Source: Taxillus chinensis (taxonomy: Eukaryota; Streptophyta; Magnoliopsida; Santalales; Loranthaceae). Taken from it: a DNA stretch of 64,000 bases. The stretch covers positions 4,621,989-4,685,988 of the forward strand of contig CM042085.1 in NCBI GenBank assembly GCA_023512835.1. The letters run 5' to 3'. This document shows positions 41,722 to 53,780 of the stretch, piece by piece (within the stretch, counting starts at the first letter, position 1; each line of letters starts with the position of its first letter). Under the pieces are notes generated by a model. That model made no database searches. It was not told the origin of the DNA and saw only the letters and a list, made by a program, of their open reading frames with translations. The position numbers and the translations under genes were made by a program.

Positions 41722-44390
41722 ATGGGGTCCGATGGGGTTATGTCCTTGACGTCAAGCTCAAATAATTCATCAGATTTTGGATACATCACTTCTACAAGTT
41801 CAGGAATTTCTCGCCACCCTTCATCTCGTAGAACGGATCTAAAGCATACCCACAAAACCCATGGTCATACTGAAGAGTCACCAAGTATTTTGAAGCAATC
41901 CATATCAACTATGGGAAAATTAGAATTGACCGGATCGAATGATATGAGTAAAACAGTAGAAATTCCGTGCCCAAAGAAGATCGTCCCGACATTGGATAGC
42001 AAATCCTCCACCAAGCATCTTGATAATGACGATGAGGTCTACAAATCTCACATCAAGCAGCCTGTTGATGACAATGAGGGAGGTGAGTCTCATATCAAGC
42101 AGCCCGTTGATGATGATGAGGCCGAGAGTAGCATTTCAAGTGGCTTGTTAGAATCTGAGCATTTAGCTTTGAACTCAAGCAAAGTAGGCGTTGGAATGTC
42201 AAATGGGCAATTATCATTGCAACAACCTACGACTGGATTTCTTCCCAGCTCGAAAGGCAGTTTTTACACAGCCTCTCACCACACTGAAGCCAAACGAAAC
42301 TTCGCCATCACTGAATCCAGTGATTGTGGGAGCCGTATTGAGAAGCCTGGGGTAAGTGTTGGTGAGGTCAACAATCCTTGTGATTATTATGTTGACAGCA
42401 GGAAGATGAGCATCCATAGGGGCAGCACTGGAAGTGAATTTAGTGATGATAGCAGTGCCAGTAGCTTTAGCAGTGCCTTGTATAAGCCTCACAAGTCAAA
42501 TGATATTCGATGGGAAGCAATCCAAGCTGTACGATCCCGTGAACGGGACATGGGATTGACCCACTTCAGGCTGTTGTCAAGATTGGGGTGTGGAGATATA
42601 GGCAGTGTGTATCTGTCAGAGCTGAATGGCACACGAACCTATTTTGCCATGAAGATTATGGATAAGGCTGATTTAGTAAGTAGGAAAAAGCTTCTAAGGG
42701 CTCAGACAGAGAGGGAGATTCTGCAATCCCTTGATCACCCATTCTTGCCCACTTTGTATTTGCACTTCGAAACTGAAAAGTTTACTTGTCTAGTGATGGA
42801 GTTCTGTAATGGTGGAGATTTGCATGCCCTGAGACAAAGACAACATGGGAAATATTTTCCAGAGCATGCTGCCAGGTCAGAACCTTTAACTATTATACAA
42901 CTAATAATTCGGTAGGGGATGCTACCAGGTCACTTCCTTCACATGTAAAAGCTCACAACAAATTAACAATTTTCAAGTCAATGGTTTTCTCATTCTATTC
43001 AAATGCACCCATGCTGGCTCACCTATTAATTTCTTTGGTAGTATTTTGAAAATATAGGACGGCCATGTAGCCTACAAACACGAATGATCTGTTTAAATTC
43101 AAACCATCAGGTAAATTGAAACTTACCATAGGTAACTATTCGCTGTGGGTAGCATATGGCTGGTAATCCTCTTAAGTTCTTTTTTGTGGTCTGGGTTCAA
43201 AAATATCTTATATTGCACGCCAAATGGTACCAAGAAGTTAACTGATGTTCTTACCACATATTGAACTGACAGATATTCTTATGCTTGTTCATATAGTTGA
43301 CAAGGTTTTGCATCCTATGAAAGAATATTTTCATTCATTTCCCAACTGTGTTATCCTCATCCACAATTCTTTTTACTAACCCATGCCTCCATTGTGTTCC
43401 CATATGTTTATACATGAGGATGACAGTTGACACAATTGCATGTTATGTAAATGTTATGTGCTGCATTCCCAAATATTCAGTTCACTAACCTTTTAATTAA
43501 TTGTCCACAGGTTTTATGTTGCAGAAGTTCTCCTTGCTTTGGAGTACCTACACATGCTCGGTATAATTTACAGAGACCTGAAACCAGAAAACGTTCTAGT
43601 GAGGGAAGATGGGCATATAATGCTTTCAGATTTTGATCTCTCCTTGAGATGTGCTGTCTGCCCAACTCTAGTAAAGTCATCAAACACAAGCTCGGAATCC
43701 AGGAACCCAGGATACTGTGTTGAGCCTGCTTGCATTGAGCCCAACTGTGTGATCCAGCCAGCTTGCATGCAGCCTTCATGTTTCAGTCCACAGTTCTTGT
43801 CAGGCAAGCCCAAAAAAGAAAAGAAGGTGAAAGCGAGAAAGAATGAAATCTACAACCAAGTGAGCCCTCTTCCGGAGCTCCTTGCTGAGCCAACAAATGC
43901 TCGATCAATGTCCTTCGTAGGTACCCATGAGTACTTGGCCCCTGAAATAATTAAGGGTGAGGGTCATGGAAGCGCGGTAGACTGGTGGGCTTTTGGGATC
44001 TTCCTCTACGAACTCTTGTATGGGAAAACCCCTTTCAAAGGACAAGGAAACCGGGCCACTCTGTTCAATGTGGTGGGGCAGCCTCTAAGGTTTCCAGAGG
44101 CACCTACTGTGAGCTTCGCAGCGAGAGACTTGATCAGGGGTTTGCTTGTGAAGGAACCGCAGCATCGGCTAGCCTATCGCCGCGGTGCTACTGAGCTCAA
44201 GCAACACCCATTCTTTCAGAGTGTCAATTGGGCTCTCATTCGTTGCACCACCCCACCGGAAGTGCCAGGACCCCTGGTGATGGATTTTCAACCAAGACCC
44301 AACATTCCACAAGCACACACCATGACCGAGGGGCTGCCAGGCGTTGATGTGAAAACTTCTGGTAATTATTTAGAGATCGATTTCTTCTGA
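41722..44390 (+). CDS. Plant AGC VIII serine/threonine kinase (PVPK-1 / D6PK-like)
   Basis: Two exons, 41722-42875 and 43511-44390 (TGA), with a GT-AG intron, give 677 residues. The serine-rich N-terminus (1-280) has two near-identical SHIKQPVDD repeats near residues 108-135. The kinase domain starts at [17 protein letters not shown] (about 282), with catalytic Lys in FAMKIMDK (about 311) and YRDLKPEN (Asp about 407). DFD replaces DFG at about 425-427, the hallmark of AGC VIII kinases. About 90 residues separate DFD from [15 protein letters not shown]; they include the cysteine-rich stretch and basic [12 protein letters not shown] typical of this class. The C-terminus NYLEIDFF is a hydrophobic PIF-like end as in D6PK. 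Such kinases phosphorylate auxin transporters at the plasma membrane (family knowledge). The ATG at 41,722 is the first in frame; another at 41,740 is possible. Confidence 0.92.
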
Positions 44391-44399
44391 CTCTCAAGT

Positions 44400-46690
44400 C
44401 ATTTTATTTGGCATCTCTCCATACCCCCCTGTTAGAATTGCACATCAGCTGTTGGTTCTTAGATCTTAAACTCAGGGTCTTATATACATATGCGTATACT
44501 TTGACAAGACCCCGTAGCTTCTTTATACCCAAACAATACATGCAAGATATTGGCTGCATTCAATTGAATTGGCAAGTTCCTTTTTCTCCTTTGGCAATTT
44601 ACTATGTTTTCGTCTTTTCCATCACGCTAGATAGACAACTCCACTTGCAGCCCCAAATGGCGAAGCTAGTCCGAGTTTAAGGAGCACCACTGAGCCTCCG
44701 AATGCAAGATTTATTTTTTATTCTTTGATGCAGTTTCTTTTGAGTACCACAAACATGGTCCGTTATGATCGCCCCGCCTGACCTAAATTTGATAGACAAA
44801 ACTCAATGCAAACGTAAATTTAATAGAACCATACTACAGCCATAAATTTGATACAATAAGATACATAAAAGTGTGAATATGAACCAAAAACATAATACAA
44901 CGAACTTAAATTGACGAAGCACAAGATGAGAGTGAGAAAGAACGTATGAAGATAAATTAAGGACAAAGAGGTTAAGCGAGTTGTACCTCTATTTGTTAAA
45001 AATATAACCATCGAAATTAGAATTACAATTATATATAATAATGTTTTAATAAATATAAAAAATTTGTCGAACAATTATTTGCTAGCGTAAAAATTGGTTT
45101 ACTAAAATTTTTAGAAGTTTAAATTTTAATTAAATTTTTGAGTCTATTGTAAATGTTCTCATTGATCTCGCTTCTATTTAACTAAAATTTAGTTAGAGAT
45201 CTTTTGTAAAATTTGAAACCTAAAAGTGACATTTTGGGTGAAGTGGAAAAAAAAAATTATAAAAAAGGAAAACCTTTTGCAAATTTTGACAATATATTTT
45301 TCATAGGATCACTTATATTAACTCCTAGTTAATGCAATCCTACTTTTGATGTGGATGTTGCTTTCAAATCTTGTGAGCAACATAGGTAAGAGCACTCGCA
45401 ATCGCAACAATTTATTTTTAAATTTATAGTTTTAAACTACTTTTTTATTTTTTTCATATAAATATACGTCATAATAGATTTTTAAAATTATTATTTTATT
45501 TAATAATAATTTTATATGAAATATAAGTTAATGTTATATGAAATGTAAGAGAGAGAAGTATGAGAAACTTTTTAGATATAACTTAATAATTATATAAAGT
45601 AAATAATATTTTCAAGAAATATATTAATATATTGTATAAATTATTAAATATATGATATTTTTGCAGAATGATTTTACGATTTTTTATTTTTCCTAAATTT
45701 TTCTATTGCTTTGCCTTTAAGAGTTTTCGCTGGATATTGAGTTGTATTAAATAAAAAAAATCATCTAAATTCATAGTACTGTTTTTAAAAATTCATATAA
45801 AATATATTTTTAAAAACATACTTATATGTCAGCACACTATTTCATCATCGCATCGCAGTAGTGTGACTTCGTATGAATGATTCAATTAAAAATATTTATT
45901 TTGAATCAATAAAAAATTTCTGAGTATTTTAATAAAATAATAAGAATTATAGTTTGGCCGGCAAGTTCGGCGTCCGAAAACAAGTCCTCGCCTGTGTGGA
46001 CGCCGGAGGCTCATGGCAAGACGCCATGCGCCGATGTGGATCTGTTTCTAGATCTGTCTATAAGTACCGCGCGTCTCAACATGCTGATTCTAGATCTGAT
46101 TATAAGTACCGTCTCAACATGATGATTGTAGATCTGATTATATTTTCTGTGTTTTTCTCTGTGTTTTTGTGTTTCTGAAAAAGTTGGAGCTTGCAGGCGT
46201 GGTAACGTGTGAACACGGCGGCGCTGAAGAAGCACTAATGCTGCTTCTACATCATCCCGCAGCACACAAAATTAAACAAGCTTTCAATTTCCATGCACTC
46301 ATAAATTAGAAACATACATCCCCCACGGAGATCAAACCCAGGGAGCTTCACTGCTTCAGTATTGTGTAAGAGATGGATATGTGCAGATGCTTAGCGCATA
46401 TCCAAATGCAACTAAAATATATAATCTTTTTCCAACAATATATTTTTCCTTCTATTAAATATAAATTATTATTAAATTATAATTAAATATAAGTTCTTTT
46501 TTTATACAGGGACATATTTGATTGGAATATTTTTTATTTTTATTTTTAAAATATAATAGTTATTTTCAATAATAAAAATTTATTTTTATTTTTTATATCC
46601 TAAAGAATAAAAATAATATTTTATTATTTTTAATTTTATATTTTTTATATTAAAAAACAACTATCACATTTTAAAACCAAATACCCGACC
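44400..46690. other. Intergenic region downstream of the kinase
   Basis: Bases 44,391-44,760 may include the kinase 3' UTR. From there to 46,690 the DNA is very AT-rich, except for 45,955-46,260, which is GC-richer and holds a small tandem repeat. No coding motif was found. Confidence 0.6.
46047..46141 (+). repeat. About 40-bp tandem repeat, two and a third units
   Basis: TCTAGATCTG starts at 46,047 and 46,089, and TGTAGATCTGATTATA begins at 46,127. The units share TATAAGTACCG and GTCTCAACATG and differ by a 4-bp gap, being 42 and 38 bp long. Confidence 0.8.
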
Positions 46691-47059
46691 ATTGATTTCA
46701 CTGGAACGGCACTTCTTTACCTGCCAATGCCGTTCAGTCTCTCGCCGCCTCATAGAATCGCGCGAGTACACGATCGACTATTCGCCGGTTCCAACCGACA
46801 CCTGTCCTACACCACCGAACCCGAACCCAATTACCCAAGTCCCAAACCCCAGCGTCCCCACAGACGCGACGCGTGACCGGCTTGTGTCGTCCACGCCACA
46901 CCCGCTATGCGTAGTGCGCACCCCTTGAGGCGTGGACGTGGTTTGATATTTTCAGTATTTTCAGTGGCTCAGAGCTCCCTCGCGGTCGCCTCCTTCCTCA
47001 CACCGTCACTGCTCCTCCGTCCCCTCCCCCTCCAAACCCTGACCACAGCTGCCTCTGCC

Positions 47060-50000
47060 ATGTCCGACGTCGCCCCCGTCGCACCGGACTCCGTCCATGC
47101 CGCCGACAGCGACGACCTCAGCTTTGGGTTTCGGCGCCCGGAGATGTACAAGAGCTCGCTCGCCATCACCGTCGATCCACCGTACGACCGCCATGTCTTC
47201 CTATGCTACAAGAGCTGGGAGTCGTGGCCGTCTCGCGTCGAGGACTCGCAGTCCGATCCGCTCCCCAAGCTCTTCGCGTCGGTTCTCAAGTCTCGCAAGA
47301 GCGACATCAGTATCAAGGTTCGTTTTGAAAATTTGTGTTGAGGTGTTTTGATTGAGCCGTGTTGTTTCTCTCTTTGTTTGTGTTTGGATCTGAGTGAATT
47401 TGACTCGGTGCTAGACTCGCCTGACGATATTTGAGGGAGGAGATGGGACCGAGTTCTTGGAAGGCGACGTTCTAATTTTTCCGGATATGATCAAATACAG
47501 GTAAATAAAGAGGGTTTTGTTTTGTGTTGGAAGTACTTCAATGGGCGTGCGACGCGAAATTTGATTTTGCTTGCTTTTGGAAGCAGTAACTCAGTCCAGA
47601 GTCCCAGATTATTTTGGTTTGGAAATGTTTGCACGAATACCTCCGTGTTCAGAAGAGTAATTCTGTACATCGACACACACTATATCCATACAATCTTCAA
47701 CTGTCATATGTTGGTAATTTTATCCCCTGCAATCATGATTGTTTTACTAGTAAAGCTTTTATATTATTCGAGCATACATGGGTAATTTTAATGCATTCAA
47801 TCAAAAATGTTTTACTAGTAAATTCCCTTACGGTATTAGACCTGTCTCTTTATGGAAGTTGTGTGGAGAAACGTGTGGAAATTGTGCGTTTAGTATTGCT
47901 CTTACTTTAAATGATGGGATGTTGATGAGTTTTACACGGCAGATTGCTACTTATTTGTATTATGTGCTTTTGAATCTGAGTTTATGATTGCTTTGTGGTG
48001 CCAGCGGGTTAAAGGAGCTGGACGTGGAAAGTTTTGTAGAAGATGTGCTTGTCAATGGAAACACATGGGGCTCTGGAGTGCAAGCGATGATGACTGGTTC
48101 ACATGTTTTTGTGTGTGCTCATGTGAATCGAGATCGAAGGTGTGGTGTTTGTGGACCAGTTCTCATTGAAAAATTCAAAGAAGAGGTTGAGGTGAGAGGT
48201 TTGAAGGATCAGGTTTATGTAGGGGCATGCTCACACATCGGTGGGCATAAGTATGCTGGGAACTTGATAATTTTCAGTCTGAATCCAGAGGGTAAAATTA
48301 TGGGCCATTGGTAAGATATACATGAATATCTTCCTGAACAGGAAACTGAGGAACAAGGCATTGGTTTGTTTCACACTAAATGGTTTCTCTGTTGTAGGTA
48401 TGGATATGTGACTCCTGCTGATGTTCCTGAGTTGCTCGATCAGCATATAAAGAAAGGAGAGATCATTGAAAGGCTCTGGAGGTTTGTGTCTCTCTGGCTA
48501 TGCATGGGCTTCTCGCATTTGAATTTTTATGGCCTGATAAATGGATGAAATGTGTTATGACTTTCTAGAAATGTGTGAATAATTAATAAGTTGTTTCAAC
48601 ATTGTTGATTTGTCACTAACATGCTCTAATTGACCACGATGTAAGACATTCTAACATCTAGCTGCTTTGAGTCGGTGTCTTTTGTTTTTCAAAGGATTTA
48701 AGCTATTCATAGGAATTAGACAACTAACTATGCCCAGTGGCTCACTGCTGTGAAATTGCTTAATTTTGTTAAGATAAAGCCTTCATATAACTTTTAAATA
48801 TTCAGTTTTTAATACATGGAATGTGTCTTCTGGACCCACAATGAAAAAATGGGGATTATTTTTAATTATTAAATTTTTATACTGTTTAGTTATCTTTGTC
48901 TTATTTTCTAAAATTTTGCATTCATTCATTTGTAGAAGTTGTACCTTTTTCTTCATCTTTGCCCCTTCCCTCAGTGTGTTGGGAGAAGAAAAACCTCTTG
49001 AGATTTCCTTTACATGACATCGATTTAATCAAGATGCTATTCTTTAAAGAAAAAAGTGTTTTTATATAGCATGATTGATATTATTTCCTTCCTCTTCTTC
49101 CTTCCTAAAGTTTTTGAACAATTGAATCAAATTATTGCCCCCTTCCTAAAATTAAAATTTCAATGTAATTAATGGTATGACATTCCTTTTGGAATCAATA
49201 TTGCTGCCTTACCTTTGGGGTATTTTTGTTTGTAGCACGCAGCCTTTGCTCTCTGTTTCTAGGTAGTATCCAAGCTCTGGTTTCTTGCTATTTGAAGTAC
49301 TTCCTTGTGATCTCTTTGATGGAAAAGTTAACTCTGGAGGCTTATTTGCATTCATAAAAATCTAAAATAAGTCTGACATGTCATTTATTAAGCTATTTTG
49401 GTGGGATTTTTTCAGCAGTACCCAAATTACAATTTTTCTTTCCATCTCGGTTCATTTATTTTCCTTGATTTTATCTTCTCTTATGCTTCTTTTTTTTTTT
49501 TGTTCAGCGTCCTCTTAACTTTTAAAGAATGTGATATATCACAGAATTAACATATCTGCAATACATCCTTCTTTTGATGGAGAATATATCTAAAACCATA
49601 ATAGTTTAGATAATGTAAAATGTCATTAACAGTAATGCTTATAGTAAATAATAAATTTTTTTGTGTATTTAGTGACAATGGTGTTGTTCTGCACATTGGA
49701 TCTTCTGTTCCAATATCAGTTCCATCCTCTTCAAGCAAGGAGATTTAGCCACATCATCATTCCCTCCTCATTTAAGTGCTTTTTTCAAGGCTTGTATGGA
49801 AAAATGGTGATGCATCAACATCTTGATGAGATAGCCTGTGGGACTGATATTTGGTACAGAGGATCCCAAGTTGTTATACTGTGCTGCCCTTGTCTGAAAA
49901 TCCTGACTTTGCCAAGTTGCGTTCTCAAGCAACTCTTTATTGTTTCTTGATTGCCTTTTCATCATGCAAATTTTAATTTCCTGACTTGGTTAGGGATTAG

Positions 50001-53000
50001 ACAGAATTGATCTTTGTTATTAATGTCCATTGGGTTATATTATGGCGATTGATCATTGTATTTTTATGACATTTGTTAGAAAGCACAACTCTAGTCTCTC
50101 AACCCTATTTAGGAGCAATGTTCTATCCTTATTTGTTTGAGTAATTAAAATTAAAACCATGTAAAAAAATTCTATGAAATTACATTGTCCTCTGCTATTT
50201 CTGGTCTGGTAATAGAGCAAAATTGGACCTTAGTTCCCAATTCAGTTTTAATAATGTTGGTAGCAAATATGTTACCCATGTGTCTAGTCCTGCTCGGTTG
50301 GCTTGTCCAATCACAGTTTAAAAACCTTTACTCATATTGTTTTTTTTGCCCGTGGATTCATTTCCAATTGAACTTGGGTCTGTTAAATTGGTCAATGGCC
50401 CTTCGATTAATACCCAAAATTATCAGCCACATCTCACATTGGTACCTACTTCTCAAAAAACTGAAAAGACAGTTTTGCTCCTCGTTCCGTATAAAAGCAT
50501 GGAGCGGTAAAGTTAATTCCTTTTCTTCTCTCGACGGCGTTTCTTTCTTCTATAAATAGACGCTTGAAGGCTGGGTTATGGGGTTAGAAAGTGGGGGTTG
50601 GAAAATAGATAGAGAAGAAGAAAAAGGCTCTACTAACGCACTTTCTTCCAGTGTTTCATCCACAACTCAAGAGAATGGCGAGGTTGAGCCATGCCCAAGA
50701 GAAGCGATGGGCATGCTTGCTTCATCCTGTCATCTCTATCCATGTGCTTCTGACTTCTGAGTTTCAACCATGATCCACATCCTCCCTAATTCTTTTGATA
50801 TATATCCTTCCAAATGTTCTATCTACATTATTTGTTTCAATGTAAATGATCGACATCCCTTTGAGGATCTCGAGAATTGCTCTCCTTTTCTTCGTTTTTT
50901 TATGTTTTATGCGTCAAATTTTCTTTATCAAATTTCCCTCATATTAAAAGTTCTAGAAGAAATTGTCATGAACAAATATACAGTAATGTGTTGAGACATT
51001 TTCTAATAGCTGCCTAATGTATAATAAATTGCATCATAAAAAAAGTTATGTTTTTTTTTTGAGAGGTATAAAAAAAGGTTTGGGTATAATAAATTGATTT
51101 TTTGGTATAATAAATTGCATCATAAAAAAAGTTATGATATTTTCTATCTATTTTGATTTTATGATTCTCTGGTTCACAGTAGTCAAAGGGTGGCTTAAGA
51201 GGCATTTAAGCGTTCAAGTGGCCTGGGAAAGCCAAAGGGAATTAATGCTTTGAGTTTGGGGCCAAAGCGTTTGCTTAGAAGGATAAAAAATCCATTAAGC
51301 CAAAAACTACGCTTTGAAGTTTGCACACGCTTTCAAACAAAGCGTTTGCATAAAGTTTCCTTTTTTAAAAAATGAATTATCACTTTGACTTTTTTTCCTT
51401 AAAAAGAATCAGCCTTAGCTTCCTGTTAGTACATGAGCATAAACAAGCACCAGAAGCGACTCCAGCCTATAGTGCAATTGCATATATGACTTATGCCCTA
51501 CAGCCAGCAATGGTGACAGTGACCTCTGGCAACAATAGTAGAGAGGGTGATTATGGCCCTTTGCCGCTTCCCTGCACTCGTGTAGTGCGACTGCAATAGA
51601 TTGACTTTATGAAGTTTGTGTGATGGTGACAAAGTTGATCTCTATCTCTGGTCACTGCCTCGCCAATCAAAGGCCACATCCAGCCACTAGCACCTACCAC
51701 TGATGCCACTGATTTCCATTGCTAATTTCAAAGCCAAAAATCTCTCCTTAGCTTCTTCAAGCCATTGATGCAATAGCCCCCCATCCCCAACAGACGCAGC
51801 AGCCTGCTTCAGCATTAGCAAGATTGAGAAGACCTGATGCAATTGACCTCAGCTATAACTGCAGTAGGTGATGGAGATGGCACCTTTACGACATCAGGTG
51901 ATGACCTTGGCAAGTGGCAATTGTTGGCCTTCACTTTTGTCCAGCTGTGCAACGATTGATGAAGCAAGCCCCTAGGATGACCGCTATGGATTGATTGACC
52001 GCAAACACAACTACCTGTAATGGCGGTGAGTGGCGATGATGGTGGTGTCCATGATTAAGTTTAACTGCCTCCCTTCTCCATGTTAATTTATGTTATTGTA
52101 TTTGTTGCACACAGTTTACAGTTTCCAACTCCCCTCAGCCTATGGTATAAATGATAGCTTTAGGAACTTTTAATTGGCTATGAATTATGATTATTTATAA
52201 TTGGTTTTAATTGGTTATGAATTTTTGAAGATAGATCGTTTAAATAGTTAGTTTTTAGTTAATTCTCATATAAATTTTTATTTGTTTAACGTCCCAAAAC
52301 TTATAGATTTATACTAGAATATATATTTTTTAAAAATGTATAGAATATATTTCCAGCCAATAATTGAGAAGGGCAAAGAAGGCTATTAGCGTCTGGCCAA
52401 TAATTTTGATATTACTTGCTTTAGGCCATTGGGGTCTGGTTATTTGATTTTGACATAATTATTTTCATGTATTTCTTGATGGTATTAGTAAATTAATTTA
52501 TTTTAATTACTTGTTATGTATTTTGAAATTTTTATTAATTTAAAATTTTGTTATACTTTTGATATTTATTTGCCGTTTTACTGATGCTTGATCCTTTATT
52601 GTTAAGAGCAATTCCAATAATACTCTGTAAGAAATTTTTTTCACGTCAATAGTTATTTTTAAAATTCAACCATTATCTGTTGGAGTTGCTCTAAGGCGTC
52701 CAAGCTCTCTTGAAACCCTTTGGATCTCTTTGGCTCTTTGACTGCTATGCTAAGGTTTTGTTCATCATGTGATGTAGTTGGCTGCTGGGCAAACATATTC
52801 TGTTCGTCCAGCTATTTTCTCGCACCACTGTCTGTTATTTGTTGGAGATCCTCTAGTATGATGTATCAAGGATCAATTTAACAATTGTCAATGTAACTTT
52901 TATACACAAATCTTTCAATTTTTATGTTACTTTTATACTCGGTAGTAGAGCCAGTGAAATATTTGCTCAAATTTATTAGAAATGGCTTGGAAACTTATAG

Positions 53001-53339
53001 CAGGCAATGATAAACCTCAGGGGCCAAATGGGTGCACCTCCCAAGTCCAACGAAGGTGAAGCGGTGAAAGAAGACAAAAGGTTACATGAGAAGAAATCCA
53101 AGAAGATCAAGAAGAAACATGAAGATATCAGCAGTCAAGGCACAGCCTGTTGCCAGGGCGCTAATGGGTTTTCATGCTGCAAAGACGAAAACTTAGACAA
53201 GCCGGGAAAGGAAGGGCAGGGCAAACTGTCACAGTGGCTGGGCACATGGGAGCAAGCTGATGTTCTAGCCGGCATAGCTGTTGTTGCAGCAGTGGCAACT
53301 GTTGCCTTGGCTTATAGTATTTATAAGAAGTCAGGCTAA
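47060..53339 (+). CDS. Sucrase/ferredoxin-like family protein (thioredoxin-like 2Fe-2S), membrane-anchored
   Basis: Exons: 47060-47317, 47415-47500, 48005-48310, 48398-48481, 53021-53339 (TAA). All junctions are GT-AG, phases close, and the product is 350 residues. The family (Suc_Fer-like, related to yeast Apd1/Aim32) has a thioredoxin fold binding a 2Fe-2S cluster. Its signatures are visible: HVFLCYKSWESWP near residue 45, FVCAHVNRDRRCGVCGPVLI (about 145-165) and CSHIGGHKYAGNLIIF (about 185-200), then HWYGYVTPADVPELL. The last exon adds a lysine-rich linker with paired cysteines (ACCQGANGFSCC) and a hydrophobic C-terminal helix (VLAGIAVVAAVATVALAYSI) followed by YKKSG, which suggests a tail-anchored membrane protein. 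The start at MSDVAP fits family length; an in-frame ATG at 46,907 would add 51 residues. The final intron is 4.5 kb and holds repeats. Confidence 0.9.
49660..50760 (+). other. Intron segment with short coding-like stretches of unknown origin
   Basis: This lies in the last intron of the sucrase/ferredoxin-like gene. An exon-like stretch at 49,673-49,741 follows an AG and reads SDNGVVLHIGSSVPISVPSS before a stop. Further short frames appear near 49,880-49,950 and 50,215-50,310. TATAAAAG (50,491) and TATAAATA (50,552) precede a GC-richer block. It may be a decayed insertion carrying a captured gene or LTR. I cannot name it. Confidence 0.3.
51020..51136 (+). repeat. 31-bp direct repeat in the last sucrase/ferredoxin-like intron
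   Basis: The identical 31-bp sequence TATAATAAATTGCATC...AAAGTTATG occurs at 51,020-51,050 and 51,106-51,136. A shorter TATAATAAATTG copy lies between them at about 51,085. It is a local tandem-like duplication. Confidence 0.85.
52605..52692. mobile_element. 88-bp MITE-like element with AGAGCAA inverted ends
   Basis: The left end is AGAGCAATTCCAATAA and the complement of the right end is AGAGCAACTCCAACAG, 13 of 16 positions matching. It lies in the last intron of the sucrase/ferredoxin-like gene. The ends are like those at 27,726-28,069 and 53,781-54,137. It is probably an internally deleted copy. Confidence 0.6.
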
Positions 53340-53780
53340 TCATGCTCTGAGACGAGTATCTACAGCATACCATCAGTTTGATTCTGCGGGGTCTTTTTTT
53401 ATTATGTATGCCCTTATTTTGTAGCGAGGGAATGATAACCACCACTGAAAACAGTCATTTTGAGCCCATCTATATAGTAACAGGTGTGTTCAATGGATGC
53501 TTATATGTTACCACTTATTAGCGTTGGGAAACAATGCCACGGAATGTGGATTTTAAAAAATATTATCTTATTACAAATTGAAAAATAAAACGAGGAAGTT
53601 GACCTTTCTCTGTTAAGTGTGCTTGCCTTAAATCCTTCCGAATGATTGCAATGCGAGGACCGAGACGCTGCTAAATTGCCCTAAGCCTAAGCAAGCTTCA
53701 AAAGGCCTACCCTATGGTTTTACTCTCTATCTGCACTCTCCTGTTGCTTTAGTCTTCATTTCCCTTTAAATTGCATTGTT

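Noticed and set aside
42214..42492. Antisense 92-codon frame within kinase exon 1
   Set aside because: Shadow of the serine-rich N-terminal coding sequence.
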